A DNA stretch of 64,000 nucleotides from contig NZ_KE386602.1 of NCBI RefSeq assembly GCF_000427885.1, positions 1-64,000 of the forward strand, read 5' to 3'. Every line of letters begins with the position of its first letter. Within the stretch, counting starts at the first letter, position 1. The notes beneath the pieces are model-generated. The model was not told where the DNA came from and ran no database searches. It saw only the letters and a list, made by a program, of their open reading frames with translations. A program made the translations under genes and the position numbers. This DNA comes from Glycomyces tenuis DSM 44171. Lineage in GTDB: Bacteria > Actinomycetota > Actinomycetes > Mycobacteriales > Micromonosporaceae. Below, one piece after another: positions 1-7,173 of the stretch.

Positions 1-58
1 TGAGGGGCCTTGGAGAATCCGGACACTGCTTCGTTGAATCTGTCTTACGTGTCCTGGG

Positions 59-919
59 TTATGAGCCGGAGAGCTCGAACGCTTCCCGGACTTCGATCGG
101 CGGGCGGTACCCGTTAGCCGAATGAAGGCGTCTTCGGTTGTACCACAACTCGATCCAAGCCATGATATCTCGCTTGAGCTCGGCTCTTGTAGCGTATGAG
201 ACCCGCGACACCAGCTCGTTCTTCAACACCCCGAAGAAGCTCTCGGCCATCGCGTTATCCCAGCAGACGCCTGTCCTGCCAACGGATCTGGCGATGTCGT
301 GGCGGCGGCAGTAGGCGGCGAAGGCCCCGGAGAGGTAGTTCGAGCCCCGGTCGGAATGGAAGATCGCGCCGGGTGCGAAGCGCCGGTCGCGGCGGGCCAT
401 CTCCATCGCCTCGACCAGCAGCTCGGTGCGGAAGTGCTCACCGAGGGCGTACCCGACCACTTCCTTGGTGCAGCAGTCCAGCACGGTCGCCAGGTAGGAC
501 CAGCCCTGGTCGGTCCAGAGGTAGGTGACGTCGCCGACGAATTTGATCCCCGGTGCTTCGGCGGTGAAGTCGCGGCCGACCAGGTCCGGCAGATCGCTGT
601 CGATGCCGTCGGTGAGGTTGCGGCGCTTCGCCTTCGGCTGGCATGGGACCAGGCCGGCCTGGCGCATCAGGAACCGGACCAGCTCCAGGCTCGCTTCGAC
701 GCCGTTGCGCTCCAGCTGGGCCCGGATGCGCCGGTACCCGTAGGTGGCGTCCGACAGCTCGAAGACGTCGATGATCTGGGCGGTCAGTTCCTTGCGTCGA
801 CGCGCCGCAGCCGACTCAGGCCGGGTACGCCACTCGTAGAAACCGCTGGTAGAGACCCCCAGTTGGCGGCACATGAAGGTCACCGGGAACGCGTACTCCG
901 GTGCAGGATCGGATCGCAT
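59..919 (-). CDS. IS3-family transposase OrfB (DDE integrase core)
   Basis: This 286-residue frame encodes the catalytic half of an IS3 transposase. An N-terminal HTH_21-like region (roughly 45-105, with YGYRRI) is followed by an rve integrase core. The DDE triad is visible as D130 (GDVTYL), D190 (HSDRGSNY) and E226 (AESFFGVLK), with D-to-E spacing typical of the family. It lies in the -1 phase relative to orfA, so the active enzyme is expected as an OrfAB fusion made by ribosomal frameshifting at the A7 run (979-985). The ATG at 919 may therefore not be the main start. It cuts and joins the element's ends during copy-out transposition. Confidence 0.92.
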   Translation of the reverse strand: MRSDPAPEYAFPVTFMCRQLGVSTSGFYEWRTRPESAAARRRKELTAQIIDVFELSDATYGYRRIRAQLERNGVEASLELVRFLMRQAGLVPCQPKAKRRNLTDGIDSDLPDLVGRDFTAEAPGIKFVGDVTYLWTDQGWSYLATVLDCCTKEVVGYALGEHFRTELLVEAMEMARRDRRFAPGAIFHSDRGSNYLSGAFAAYCRRHDIARSVGRTGVCWDNAMAESFFGVLKNELVSRVSYATRAELKRDIMAWIELWYNRRRLHSANGYRPPIEVREAFELSGS

Positions 920-945
920 GAGCTCGATGAACTCATACTTGGAGG

Positions 946-1248
946 CTACTGTGGATCCTTCGCGAAGTACGCTGCTGCTTTTTTTAGGAAGGCGACTTCC
1001 CGCTCCAGCTCCGCGATGCGTTTCTCCTGCTCACGCACCTTCTTCCGAGCGTCGTCATCGGCTGGTGCAAGCGCTGGCGGCTCGATGCCGCGCTCAGCGC
1101 GGGCCTTCTTGACCCAGTTGTGCAGGGTGTACGCCGATATTTCGAGTTCCCGCGCGGTCGAGGCGACGGTCTTGCCCTGGTCGAGGACCATCGCGACGGC
1201 CATCTGCTTGAACTCGGGCTTGTAGGTCCGCGGAGTGGGCCTGGTCAT
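946..1248 (-). CDS. IS3-family transposase OrfA (HTH_Tnp_1)
   Basis: A 100-residue protein with an N-terminal helix-turn-helix (about residues 8-55, including EISAYTLHNWVKKA) and a C-terminal heptad-rich segment ending in ELEREVAFLKKA. The latter is the leucine zipper by which IS3 OrfA proteins dimerise. It binds the terminal inverted repeats and supplies the DNA-binding half of the OrfAB fusion. The frame stops 10 codons after the slippery A7, as expected if most ribosomes terminate and a minority shift into orfB. The start is an ATG close to the right inverted repeat. Confidence 0.92.
   Translation of the reverse strand: MTRPTPRTYKPEFKQMAVAMVLDQGKTVASTARELEISAYTLHNWVKKARAERGIEPPALAPADDDARKKVREQEKRIAELEREVAFLKKAAAYFAKDPQ
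979..985 (-). promoter_or_regulatory. programmed -1 frameshift site of the IS3 element
   Basis: On the coding strand the sequence reads CTA AAA AAA GCA, so the zero-frame heptamer is A-AAA-AAG or A-AAA-AAA, the canonical slippery form. Slipping back one base moves the ribosome from the orfA phase into the orfB phase; the two start coordinates differ by 2 modulo 3, as required. Codon order, phase and distance to the orfA stop all agree with the IS3 mechanism. No stimulatory pseudoknot was folded. Confidence 0.8.
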
Positions 1249-1313
1249 GGAAACGGATCATCCTTCCTACCAGCCATTCTAGGCTGTCAGTCCGGCATCC
1301 CCAGGGCACCTCA

Positions 1314-1595
1314 GCCCCGCAGCAGCGAGGCCGCCGCCTGAACCTGGCGGTCAGACCAGACCCCGAATCGGACGGGGACCGTCCCTGGGATGAACGACAG
1401 CACATCGGCCCCGCCGTCTTGTCCCAGGTACCTGGGCGCACCGGTGAAACCTCGGCGTTCGAGCAGCTCGAGCAGCGCAGCCATGAAATCGGAGGAGGCG
1501 CACACGGGCCTGCGCACCGTATCGCCGAGGCGGACGACGCCGGTCGCGATCCGCCCTCCGGTCAGCGGCACCGCATCAGCGGGGGTGTCGGTCAC
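1314..1595 (-). pseudogene. 5' fragment of a phosphotransferase-like (APH superfamily) gene, cut by the IS3 element
   Basis: From a GTG at 1595, preceded by TAGGAGG on the coding strand, the frame encodes about 94 residues. They start TDTPADAVPLTGGRIATG and include a segment (DFMAALLELLERRGFTGAPR, YLGQDGGADVLSFIPGTVP) typical of the N-lobe of aminoglycoside/fructosamine-kinase-like phosphotransferases. The stop TGA is the first three bases of the IS terminus, so the reading frame ends exactly at the insertion. The catalytic HGD and DFD motifs, which lie in the C-lobe, are absent and would lie left of base 1. The family call is by pattern only. The substrate cannot be inferred. Confidence 0.65.
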
Positions 1596-1717
1596 GAAGG
1601 CGCCTCCTACTGACTGAGTACATGGACGAGCCGGCGCCAGCATAGTAGCGAGGAGACGGGGGTGACAAGGCTTCATGCAGATGGGGCCGACGCTTCCGGC
1701 AAATGGCGACTTTCCCC

Positions 1718-1843
1718 TCATTCTGCTGCGGTATCAGTTTCGATGCTCTCGAGTGCCTCCTGACGATCTCTCCTTCGAGCGGTCTGGCGTATCTCATAGG
1801 CAAGCACGGCGACTACTGCGGCGGCCATGCCGAGCGTCACCAT
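1718..1843 (-). CDS. small ORF or frameshifted tail of the neighbouring membrane protein
   Basis: From an ATG at 1843, overlapping the stop of the upstream frame (ATGGTGA), 41 residues read as a transmembrane helix (MVTLGMAAAVVAVLAYEI) followed by a charged tail. This looks like natural protein, and it lies in the -1 phase relative to the 100-residue membrane protein that ends at 1837. Two readings are possible: a separate, translationally coupled mini-gene, or one membrane protein of about 140 residues whose frame is broken by a single-base change. No slippery sequence is visible at the junction. Confidence 0.4.
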   Translation of the reverse strand: MVTLGMAAAVVAVLAYEIRQTARRRDRQEALESIETDTAAE

Positions 1844-2139
1844 CGGAGCAGGGCGACAGGCGCGGCGAGGAACAGGGCGGAGGTGGCGATGGGGATAGCA
1901 CGCCATCCCCAAGGGCGACCGTCGGTCAGCGACAATGGCAGCGAGACGAAGAACCAGTAGAGGAAGAGAGAGCAGCTGCAGCCGTAGACGGCAAGTGGTC
2001 CTGGTGCTCCTTCGAACCCGGTTGCCTCGGCACCGATGACGTAAGCCAGGAAGGTGGCGGCGTCGAAGACGCCGGGCCAGAGCAGGAGGCTTCGGGCCCA
2101 GGCTGCATTGCTGGCCCGATAGGGCGAGTGGTTGGTCAA
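1837..2139 (-). CDS. small membrane protein of unknown function
   Basis: A 100-residue protein with about three hydrophobic segments (near residues 16-38, 50-72 and 80-98). The start is a TTG that overlaps the stop of the upstream lipoprotein gene as TTGA, so translation is probably coupled. I recognise no family. The C-terminus is abrupt (VALLRW) inside a hydrophobic run, and the next frame continues with another helix. A truncation by frameshift is therefore possible. Confidence 0.55.
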   Translation of the reverse strand: MTNHSPYRASNAAWARSLLLWPGVFDAATFLAYVIGAEATGFEGAPGPLAVYGCSCSLFLYWFFVSLPLSLTDGRPWGWRAIPIATSALFLAAPVALLRW

Positions 2140-2612
2140 CGGACGTACTTGCTGTAGAAGAGGTCGTCCTCGACACCGGTGTCGATGTTGTACGCGTAGA
2201 GCTTGAGCTCCTCGTCGCCGGTGAAGATCAGCCTCCAGGGGAAGTCGATGGTGCGGGTCTCAGGATGATGGAACTGGATCCACTCGCCGGCCTCAGCCTC
2301 AACGCAGTCGATCACAATGATTCCTTCCTCTCCGAACTCCTCGTACGGGTAGTCCTCGCAGAGGGTCCAGGTGCCTTCGTCTCGTAGCGGGGCGAACTCG
2401 CTGGCATCGCTGGTCAAGGCGAAGGTGCCGTCCTCGTGGAACTCGATCGTGTAGCTACCGCCTTGCCAGGTGCCGACTACCGACTCGAATGGGACCTTCT
2501 CCGTCGGTGGAGCTTCATGTGCGGCTGAGTATCCGCAGGCGAGGGTGATGGTAGCGGCAACCCCGGCCGCCACGAACAGATGAGCGCGGCGGGGTTTGGA
2601 GTGAGGAGCCAT
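2136..2612 (-). CDS. putative secreted lipoprotein, unknown function
   Basis: The 158-residue product begins with a basic n-region and hydrophobic core and has a lipobox-like LACGYS (Cys near residue 26), so it is probably lipidated and held on the outer face of the membrane. The mature part contains a short beta-rich pattern, VVGTWQGGSYTIEFHEDGTF with EGTWTL further on. This resembles lipocalin-like or copper-resistance-type 'GxW...G.w.l' folds seen in small actinobacterial lipoproteins. That similarity is loose and gives no function. It is the first gene of a two- or three-gene unit behind the palindrome-bracketed promoter at 2643-2691. Confidence 0.6.
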   Translation of the reverse strand: MAPHSKPRRAHLFVAAGVAATITLACGYSAAHEAPPTEKVPFESVVGTWQGGSYTIEFHEDGTFALTSDASEFAPLRDEGTWTLCEDYPYEEFGEEGIIVIDCVEAEAGEWIQFHHPETRTIDFPWRLIFTGDEELKLYAYNIDTGVEDDLFYSKYVR

Positions 2613-2642
2613 GTGAATTCCAAGGGGGACGAGATCATGATT

Positions 2643-2691
2643 TGAACAGGTTCACTTGTGGCAAGTATAGATCAAATCTGAACATGTTCAA
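2643..2691 (-). promoter_or_regulatory. promoter bracketed by two 12-bp palindromes
   Basis: On the minus strand a -35 box TTGAAC (complement of 2686-2691), a 16-bp spacer and a -10 box TATACT (complement of 2664-2669) form a good housekeeping-type promoter for the lipoprotein gene. A perfect palindrome TGAACATGTTCA (2679-2690) overlaps the -35, and a 10-of-12 version TGAACAGGTTCA (2643-2654) lies just downstream of the -10. Their centres are 36 bp apart. Paired sites around one promoter suggest a dimeric repressor. The half-site is GAAC-N2-GTTC, not the GAAC-N4-GTTC of LexA. The regulator is unknown. Confidence 0.65.
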
Positions 2692-2781
2692 TTCTGTGTG
2701 TCGATCCTGCTGTCAGCATCACATCGACGTCAGGGCACCTCGGTACCCGTCTTGGGCCGGCAGGGGGAGTGTCTGATTCCT

Positions 2782-3625
2782 GGCTCTGTCGCACTGTCGG
2801 GGGTTGCTGAGCGTGATCTGGGATGATGGGTTTGGTGTAGTTGCAACGAGGTCAGGAGAGTTGTCTTTTCTGGACTGTCATCGCTGGATATTGAAGAAGT
2901 TCGTGTCCTGGGAGATCGTGTTCGAGTTCTCGCGAAGACGGCCGATGAGGCAGTGGCGTGTCCTGACTGCGGTATCGCCTCGCGTCGGGTCCACGAGTGC
3001 TGCGAGCGGACGGTCGCCGATGTACCCGTGGACGCCCGCGAGGTGACCCTGACGGTGCGGGTTCGACGCCTGCGCTGCGAGAACCGCGCGTGTCCGCGCC
3101 GGACATGCCGCGAGCAGATCCACGAAGTGCTGGAACGCTATCAGCGGCGAACCGGCCGGTTGGCCCTCCAGGTCGGCGCGGTCGTCCGCGAGCTGGCCGG
3201 ACGCGCGAGCCAGCGGACGCTTCGAGCGCTGTCGATGGCGGTCTCGCGACATACCGCGATCCGGATGCTTCTGCGCCTGCCCTTGCCACCGCAGCGGACA
3301 CCGGCGGTGCTGGGCGTCGATGACTTTGCCGTACTGCTCCGTCCCGAGCCGGGCAACGCCGAACGACTCGAAGCGTGGATCACCGCGGTCCGCGCCGAAG
3401 ACTTGCCCCACCTGCACTCCTTCATCCGCGGCCTCGATCAGGACCGGGCCGCCGTCATCGCCGGTCTCACCCTCCCGTTCCACAACGGCCGAACCGAAGG
3501 CGTGAACACGAAAACGAAGCTGACCAAAAGACAAATGTATGGCCGAGCCGGCTTCGAGCTCCTCCGCCACCGCGCCCTGCTCGGATCCAGTCACTGACCG
3601 CTATCCCCGAAAGTGCGACAGAGCC
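2782..3625 (+). mobile_element. ISL3-family element with internal deletion
   Basis: The ends form inverted repeats starting GGCTCTGTCGCACT (2782 onward, and the complement of 3625 backward), matching over about 20 of 22 bases. The element is about 0.84 kb, well under the roughly 1.3-1.5 kb usual for ISL3 elements. The enclosed transposase lacks its middle. The 8 bp flanking each side (TGATTCCT and AAGGAACT) do not match, so no target duplication is visible. It is a remnant that could only move if a full-length relative supplied transposase. Confidence 0.82.
2827..3597 (+). pseudogene. ISL3-family transposase, internally deleted
   Basis: The open frame runs from 2827, with no clear ATG/GTG before the GTG at 2953. 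It shows the N-terminal zinc-binding region (CPDC...CENRACPRRTC) and helix region of ISL3 transposases, then the first catalytic Asp in LGVDDFA (about residue 122 counting from 2953). It jumps at once to C-terminal sequence that carries the third acidic residue (NGRTEGVNTKTKLTKRQMYG). The segment with the second Asp, some 150-200 residues in full-length relatives, is missing without a frameshift. The product cannot be catalytically competent. Confidence 0.82.
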
Positions 3626-3850
3626 AAGGAACTGACACTCCCGGACCCGGCTTTCGTGAAGTCATTGGTTGCTGAGGCCAATGACTCGGTGTCTGAGCTG
3701 ACGGGTAAATGGGGCTGGGGTGCCGGTCATGGTGCCGGGGTCATGGTCTGTCCACATAGACAGGGGTTGGTTTTCCACCTGGGTGTGTCCACGGAATCTG
3801 GCAACCAGGGGCATTCGGTGGCACCCAGTCGCACAGGTGTCGGGCAAATA

Positions 3851-3895
3851 AAACGCCCCCGGTTCGATCGGGTGATCGGAACCGAGGGCGTTTTT
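3851..3895 (-). terminator. bidirectional hairpin terminator after tRNA-Gly
   Basis: Arms ACGCCC..GGTTC and GAACC..GGGCGT fold into a long GC-rich stem. It is flanked on one side by TTTTT (3891-3895) and on the other by AAATAAAA, so it can end transcription in either direction. It lies just downstream of the minus-strand tRNA gene. The 225 bp between the ISL3 remnant and this hairpin hold no convincing gene. Confidence 0.75.
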
Positions 3896-3911
3896 GCTGG
3901 TCATGGGCTTG

Positions 3912-3982
3912 AGCGGGCGACGAGAATCGAACTCGCGTCATTGGTTTGGAAGACCAAGGCTTTACCATTAAGCTACGCCCGC
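3912..3982 (-). tRNA. tRNA-Gly (anticodon TCC)
   Basis: The 71-nt sequence folds as a cloverleaf: acceptor stem GCGGGCG/CGCCCGC, a D-arm with TAGCTTAATGGTA, and anticodon stem TTGGT/ACCAA around the loop CTTCCAA. The T-arm carries GAGTTCGATTCTC, and the discriminator is T. The anticodon TCC (complement of 3948-3950) reads GGA and GGG codons. CCA is not encoded. Confidence 0.95.
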
Positions 3983-4051
3983 GCTGGTCGCCTGCGGCGA
4001 ACCGGGAACGAGTGTAGCGTGCGGTCGTTTCCCGCTGCAAGCAGACCTGGG

Positions 4052-4663
4052 TCAGCCGGTGTGGTCCAGGACGCTGCCCAGGGCGTCGACGCCGGCGAAG
4101 GTGTGGACCTGCCAGCCCCGTTCGGCCGCCGCGGCGGTGTTCGCGCGGTTGTCGTCGATGAACAGGAGCTGGTGCGGGGCCGCGGCCAAGGTCGCACGCA
4201 GGTGCTCCTCCACCCGTTCGTAGGCCGCCGGGTCCGGTTTGCGGGCCCGCAGGCGGCAGGCGAAGTAGCGGTGGCGGAACCATTCGGCGGCCTCGGGGAA
4301 GCGCTCGTCGAAGTACTCGGCGAACAGCGGCCCGTTGTTGGAGAAGATCGCCAGCGGCAGCCCGGCGGAGGTCATCGTGTCCAGGACCTCGTGGTCGAGG
4401 GTGAAGGCCGAGGTCCACAGCCGGCTCAGGTCCTCGGTGGTCCCGTCGAAGCCGGTCATGTCCGCCACCTGCTCGCGGATCTGCTCGGGCGTGAACTCGC
4501 CGGCCTCGCATCTCGTCTCGAAGCCCGAGTCGAACAGGCGCTGCTCCAGCTCGCCGCGCAGCAGACCGGTCCGCTTGGCCAGGAGCGTGAAGCGGTGCTC
4601 GGGGTCGAACTCGAACAGGACGGAGCCGATGTCCGTCACGATGACGCGGATGCCGTCGGCCAA
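4052..4663 (-). CDS. HAD-superfamily hydrolase
   Basis: A TTG start at 4663 with GAGGTGG seven bases upstream gives 203 residues. The HAD motifs are in order: I, nucleophile D11 in VTDIGSVLF; II, Ser in IFSNNG; III, Lys in RKPDPAAY; and IV, the Asp pair in LLFIDDNRAN. The lone Asp of motif I and the alpha-helical cap between motifs I and II fit the C1-cap group of haloacid dehalogenase/epoxide hydrolase-like phosphatases. The substrate is unknown. It lies 53 bp downstream of the ThuA-like gene on the same strand, so the two may be co-transcribed. Confidence 0.85.
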   Translation of the reverse strand: MADGIRVIVTDIGSVLFEFDPEHRFTLLAKRTGLLRGELEQRLFDSGFETRCEAGEFTPEQIREQVADMTGFDGTTEDLSRLWTSAFTLDHEVLDTMTSAGLPLAIFSNNGPLFAEYFDERFPEAAEWFRHRYFACRLRARKPDPAAYERVEEHLRATLAAAPHQLLFIDDNRANTAAAAERGWQVHTFAGVDALGSVLDHTG

Positions 4664-4716
4664 GAGAACCACCTCGTCGCAGCTCGGATTGGCCACACAG
4701 CATAACCCGGATCGTC

Positions 4717-5385
4717 TCACTGTTTGGGAAGGACACTTTCCAGTCCGCCCCTGAGATGGCCGAGGAAGAGGGGGTCGGCGTAGGCCGCCTCGTCGTGGCC
4801 CAGCGCCGTGTAGAAGCACCGGCCGGCCTCGAGCCTGCGGTGCCACGCCAGGGGGTGCGGGCGGCCCATCGCGAGCTCGGCGGTGTCGTAGGAGTCCTCG
4901 TCGACCTCGAGGAGGACCTCGACGTCGGCGGGTCGTTCGTCGAAGCTGTACCACTCGTCCGTCCAGTTCCACGTCTCGGGGAGATGAGCCGTGGAGGGGT
5001 GGGAACCGTCGACGACCTCGATCCTGCCGGGGGAGCGGCCCGGCGGGTGGCCGATGAAGCGGGCGCCGACCAGCTCGCGGTAATAAGGCCACGAGGCCTC
5101 CGCGTTGGAGGCGTTGTGGACGCCCATCCAGCCGCCCCCGCCGGTCACGTAGTCGGCCAGCGCGGCCCGTCCCAGCTCGTCGAGCACGTCGCCCGAGGTC
5201 GACAGCCACACGACCGCGTCGAACTCGGCGAGCCGGGTCGGGTCGTGGACGGCGGCGTCCTCGGTGTGCTCGGCCCGGTAGCCCAGCTCGTCGGCGAGGG
5301 CCTCGAACGCCTCGACCCCCGCGGGGATGGAGTCGTGTCGGAAACCGGTGGTCTTGGTGAACAGCAGGATCGCGGGGGGTGACAT
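4717..5385 (-). CDS. ThuA-like domain protein
   Basis: The 222-residue protein matches the ThuA fold throughout, a class I glutamine-amidotransferase-like flavodoxin fold. It opens with ILLFTKTTGFRHDSI and contains DAVVWLSTSGDVLDE, GGGWMGVHNASNAE, a HPPGR segment, TDEWYSF and HPLAWHRRLEAGRCFYTALGH. Members are linked to trehalose or other sugar metabolism and are often secreted or fused in glycosidase operons. Here it stands alone with an HAD phosphatase. Biochemical function in the family is poorly settled. There is no signal peptide, so it is cytoplasmic. Confidence 0.88.
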   Translation of the reverse strand: MSPPAILLFTKTTGFRHDSIPAGVEAFEALADELGYRAEHTEDAAVHDPTRLAEFDAVVWLSTSGDVLDELGRAALADYVTGGGGWMGVHNASNAEASWPYYRELVGARFIGHPPGRSPGRIEVVDGSHPSTAHLPETWNWTDEWYSFDERPADVEVLLEVDEDSYDTAELAMGRPHPLAWHRRLEAGRCFYTALGHDEAAYADPLFLGHLRGGLESVLPKQ

Positions 5386-5519
5386 CGTCGTCTCCGAGTC
5401 TTGACAGCGGTTGCTCAGCGTAGTCTAGGCGGTCTCGGCCTGCCTCGTCGTTCCCAGTGTGCACGGTGGCCTCCGGCGATATCTGCCACACCCGCCGGGA
5501 TGCGCTGCTCACGACGACC

Positions 5520-5525
5520 TAGACT
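5520..5525 (+). promoter_or_regulatory. candidate -10 element for tig
   Basis: TAGACT within CGACCTAGACTCGG lies 99 bp before the GTG of tig. The same CGACCTAGACTCG string recurs before gatC (56318-56330), and a TAGACT also precedes the cysteine desulfurase gene. Such recurrence upstream of housekeeping genes suggests a principal-sigma-factor -10. No good -35 is visible. Confidence 0.4.
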
Positions 5526-5624
5526 CGGTCCGAGCGGGGGTGGATGCCGTCTGTCCGGTCGGACCGGGAACCCTCGCCGTGACGCAATTGATCCATGAAG
5601 CGAACTTGATCTAGGAGTACGCCT

Positions 5625-6992
5625 GTGAAGAGCACTGTCGAGACCCTGAGCCCGACCAGGGTGCGGCTGTCGGTCGAGGTGCCGTTCGAGGAGCTGGCCC
5701 CGTACATCAACGAGGCGTACAAGACGGTCGGGCAGCAGATCCGCGTCCCCGGGTTCCGTCCCGGCAAGGCGCCCCGCCCGGTCATCGACCAGCGCGTCGG
5801 CCGCGAGTCGGTCTACGCCCAGGCGATGGACCCGGCGGTGCAGGCCAACCTGAACAAGGCCGTCACCGAGAACGACGTGAACGCGCTGGGCCGCCCCGAG
5901 CTGACCGAGGTCAAGCCGATCGAGCAGGGCAAACCCTTCGAGTTCGTCGTCGAGACCGACGTGACGCCCGACTACGAGCTTCCCGACTTCTCGACGCTGA
6001 ACGTCACCGTCGAGGCCGACGACGTCTCCGAGGAGGACGTCGACGCCGACCTGGAGTCCCAGCGCCTGCGCTTCTCCTCGCTCAAGACCGTCGAGCGCGC
6101 CGCCGCCGACGGCGACTTCGTCGTCATCGACCTCAAGGCCACCCAGAACGGCGAAGAGGTCGAGGGCGGCTCGGTCAGCGGCATGAGCCACGAGGTCGGA
6201 TCGGGCAACCTGCTCGACGGCCTGGACGAGGCCCTCATCGGCATGAGCGCCGGCGACGAGAAGACCATCGAGTCGACCCTGGCCGGCGAGCAGGAGGGCG
6301 AGACCGCCGAGGTGGAGATCCGCGTCCAGCAGGTCAAGGAGCGCGAGCTGCCCGAGCTCGACGACGAGTTCGCCGAGATGTCGAGCCCGTACGACACGCT
6401 CGAGGAGCTGCGCGAGGCCACCCGCGAGCGCCTGGAGCAGCAGGCCGTCACCGGCAAGGCCACCGAGGCGCGCTCCAAGACCCTCGACGCGCTCATCGAG
6501 GCCGTCGAGCTGCCGCTGCCGGAGAAGACCGTCGACGACGAGATCGAGCACACCCGCGGCCACCTCGAAGAGCAGGTCACGCAGATGGCCGGCAGCTTCG
6601 AGGAGTACCTGGCGGCGATCGAGAAGACCGCCGAGGAGTTCGAGGCGGACCTCCGGGGCGACGTCGAGTCGAACCTGCGCCAGTCGATCATCCTGGGCCG
6701 CATCGCCCGCGAGAGGGAGGTCGAGGTCTCCGGCGAGCTCATGACCGCCGAGGTTGTGCGCCAGGCGCAGCAGCGCGGCGTCCCGCAGGAGCAGTTCCAG
6801 GACTTCATCGAGCAGCTTCGCGGCAACGGCGGCCTCCAGCAGATCGCCACGCAGCTGCGCCAGCAGCTGGCGCTCGAGGAGGTCGTCAAGGAGGCGACGA
6901 TCGTCGACGCCAAGGGCAAGGAGCTGACCGAGGACGAGCTGTTCCCCGGCCGAGACCAGGCCGACGCGTCCGAGGAGCCGACCGAGGAGTAG
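5625..6992 (+). CDS. tig: trigger factor, ribosome-associated peptidyl-prolyl isomerase chaperone
   Basis: The 455-residue product has the standard three-part architecture. The N-terminal ribosome-binding domain (1-115) carries the signature GFRPGKAPRPVI, the FKBP-type PPIase domain spans about 155-245, and the helical C-terminal chaperone arms run from about 260 to 430. An acidic tail ends in EEPTEE. It meets nascent chains at the exit tunnel. The GTG start has AGGAG nine bases upstream. In many actinobacteria tig is followed directly by clpP1-clpP2-clpX. Here it ends at a terminator, and a transport operon intervenes before clpP1. Confidence 0.97.
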   Translation: MKSTVETLSPTRVRLSVEVPFEELAPYINEAYKTVGQQIRVPGFRPGKAPRPVIDQRVGRESVYAQAMDPAVQANLNKAVTENDVNALGRPELTEVKPIEQGKPFEFVVETDVTPDYELPDFSTLNVTVEADDVSEEDVDADLESQRLRFSSLKTVERAAADGDFVVIDLKATQNGEEVEGGSVSGMSHEVGSGNLLDGLDEALIGMSAGDEKTIESTLAGEQEGETAEVEIRVQQVKERELPELDDEFAEMSSPYDTLEELREATRERLEQQAVTGKATEARSKTLDALIEAVELPLPEKTVDDEIEHTRGHLEEQVTQMAGSFEEYLAAIEKTAEEFEADLRGDVESNLRQSIILGRIAREREVEVSGELMTAEVVRQAQQRGVPQEQFQDFIEQLRGNGGLQQIATQLRQQLALEEVVKEATIVDAKGKELTEDELFPGRDQADASEEPTEE

Positions 6993-7011
6993 ACCCCCGA
7001 ACGGATGCTTC

Positions 7012-7040
7012 TGGGGCCCACCGCTTCGCGGTGGGCCCCA
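7012..7040 (+). terminator. terminator after tig
   Basis: A 12-bp perfect stem TGGGGCCCACCG/CGGTGGGCCCCA with a CTTCG loop is followed by TTTCGTT, 20 bp after the tig stop. It insulates tig from the downstream operon. Confidence 0.88.
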
Positions 7041-7173
7041 TTTCGTTGCGCCCGTTTCGGGGACATTCGGCGGAAATTTTCACTACTGGCGGGTAGAGAT
7101 GCAATTCACCATCATCTAAGGTAAGCATCTAAGTCTTTCAATGAAGCAGACGACCGCACACGGGAGTGCCCCC

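Larger units (their letters stand above)
1..1313 (-). mobile_element. IS3-family insertion sequence, complete
   Basis: The element is bounded by imperfect terminal inverted repeats that begin TGAGGGGCCTTGG at base 1 and, read from the other end, TGAGGTGCCCTGG (complement of 1301-1313). Similarity continues inward through a shared CCGGAC block. Between the ends lie two overlapping-phase reading frames (orfA, orfB) with the classic IS3 organisation, transcribed right to left. The right end cuts directly into a phosphotransferase-like gene fragment, so this is an insertion event. The left flank lies outside the window, so a target-site duplication cannot be checked. Both frames are open and the catalytic residues are present, so the copy may still be active. 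Confidence 0.9.

Noticed and set aside
2643-2690. TGAACATGTTCA as a LexA/SOS box
   Set aside because: The half-sites are separated by two bases, whereas the Gram-positive LexA box is GAAC-N4-GTTC. The downstream gene is not a repair gene.
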